Origin: Plantago elongata | Lineage: Eukaryota > Streptophyta > Magnoliopsida > Lamiales > Plantaginaceae | DNA: 49,898 bases | Assembly: GCA_036897095.1 (NCBI GenBank) | Contig: JAYMSP010000481.1 | Coordinates: forward strand, 1 to 49,898 | Reading direction: 5' to 3' | Shown here: in pieces, positions 49,838-49,898 of the stretch | Position numbering within the stretch: position 1 is the stretch's first letter | Layout of the letters: each line of letters starts with the position of its first letter | Notes under the pieces: model-generated | The model's input: the letters and a program-made list of their open reading frames with translations, nothing else | Told to the model about the DNA's origin: nothing | Database searches by the model: none | Made by a program: the position numbers and the translations under genes

Positions 49838-49898
<61 letters not shown>
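49283..49898 (+). CDS. Plastid-type single-membrane-span protein, tandem copy 2, partial
   Basis: Three exons visible: 49283-49437, 49544-49621 and 49707-49789; the rest lies beyond the window. It reads MSSISSSLVSTHKIG, a transit-peptide-like start, NSLVVYAEGVQGPAPLPSG, then KNWIFGFLVSFILPFFTQKLGPISVLK, the counterpart of the membrane span of copy 1. Exon 3 has the same length (83 bases) and phase as exon 2 of copy 1. Unlike copy 1, a 106-base intron splits the sequence between GNK and SLVVYA. ATG 49283 aligns with the start of copy 1. Confidence 0.82.
49840..49898. repeat. TA/TG microsatellite
   Basis: (TA)n changing to (TG)n in the intron after exon 3 of plastid-type copy 2, running to the window end. 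Confidence 0.95.

Overview
The window is nuclear DNA from a eudicot plant. Its genes have short AT-rich GT-AG introns, it holds plant-only families (HD-ZIP III, plant-type augmin subunit), and it is dense with MITEs, SINEs and other small transposon relics. The species cannot be read from the sequence.

Layout. 1-1152: decayed Helitron helicase. 5705-11714 (+): complete 18-exon REVOLUTA-type HD-ZIP III gene with a miR165/166 site formed across an exon junction. 13.4-20.6 kb: a repeat field with Stowaway and other MITEs, a segmental tandem duplication, a foldback element, decayed tandem repeats and a G-rich block. 21375-22258 (+): KxDL/BORC-type protein, tail to tail with AUGMIN subunit 2 (26527-23035, -). 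28848-35322 (-): S18-family ribosomal protein with a mitochondrial-type presequence; its introns hold a Mutator-like element and a CTAG-rich block. 35.4-40.5 kb: intergenic, with a foldback MITE, two short SINEs and a 962-bp element with 9-bp target duplications. 40778-42482 (+): SelK-like ER membrane protein with Cys in place of Sec. 43320-45453 (+): broken GT61 glycosyltransferase. 46333-47726 and 49283-window end (+): tandem pair of uncharacterised plastid-type membrane proteins, the second cut off by the window.

The genes do not form a pathway; they are independent neighbours: leaf polarity and vascular patterning (REV), lysosome/vacuole-positioning complex (KXD1-like), microtubule nucleation (AUG2), organelle translation (S18), ER quality control (SelK-like) and plastid membrane. 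All coding models were built by hand from splice sites; every exon phase was checked to close. No CRISPR array, rRNA or intact tRNA gene was seen. The most unusual points are decayed copies of AUG2 exon 2 inside its own first intron, a family of very short SINEs with target duplications, the CTAG-rich intron block, and an intron difference between the tandem plastid paralogues.
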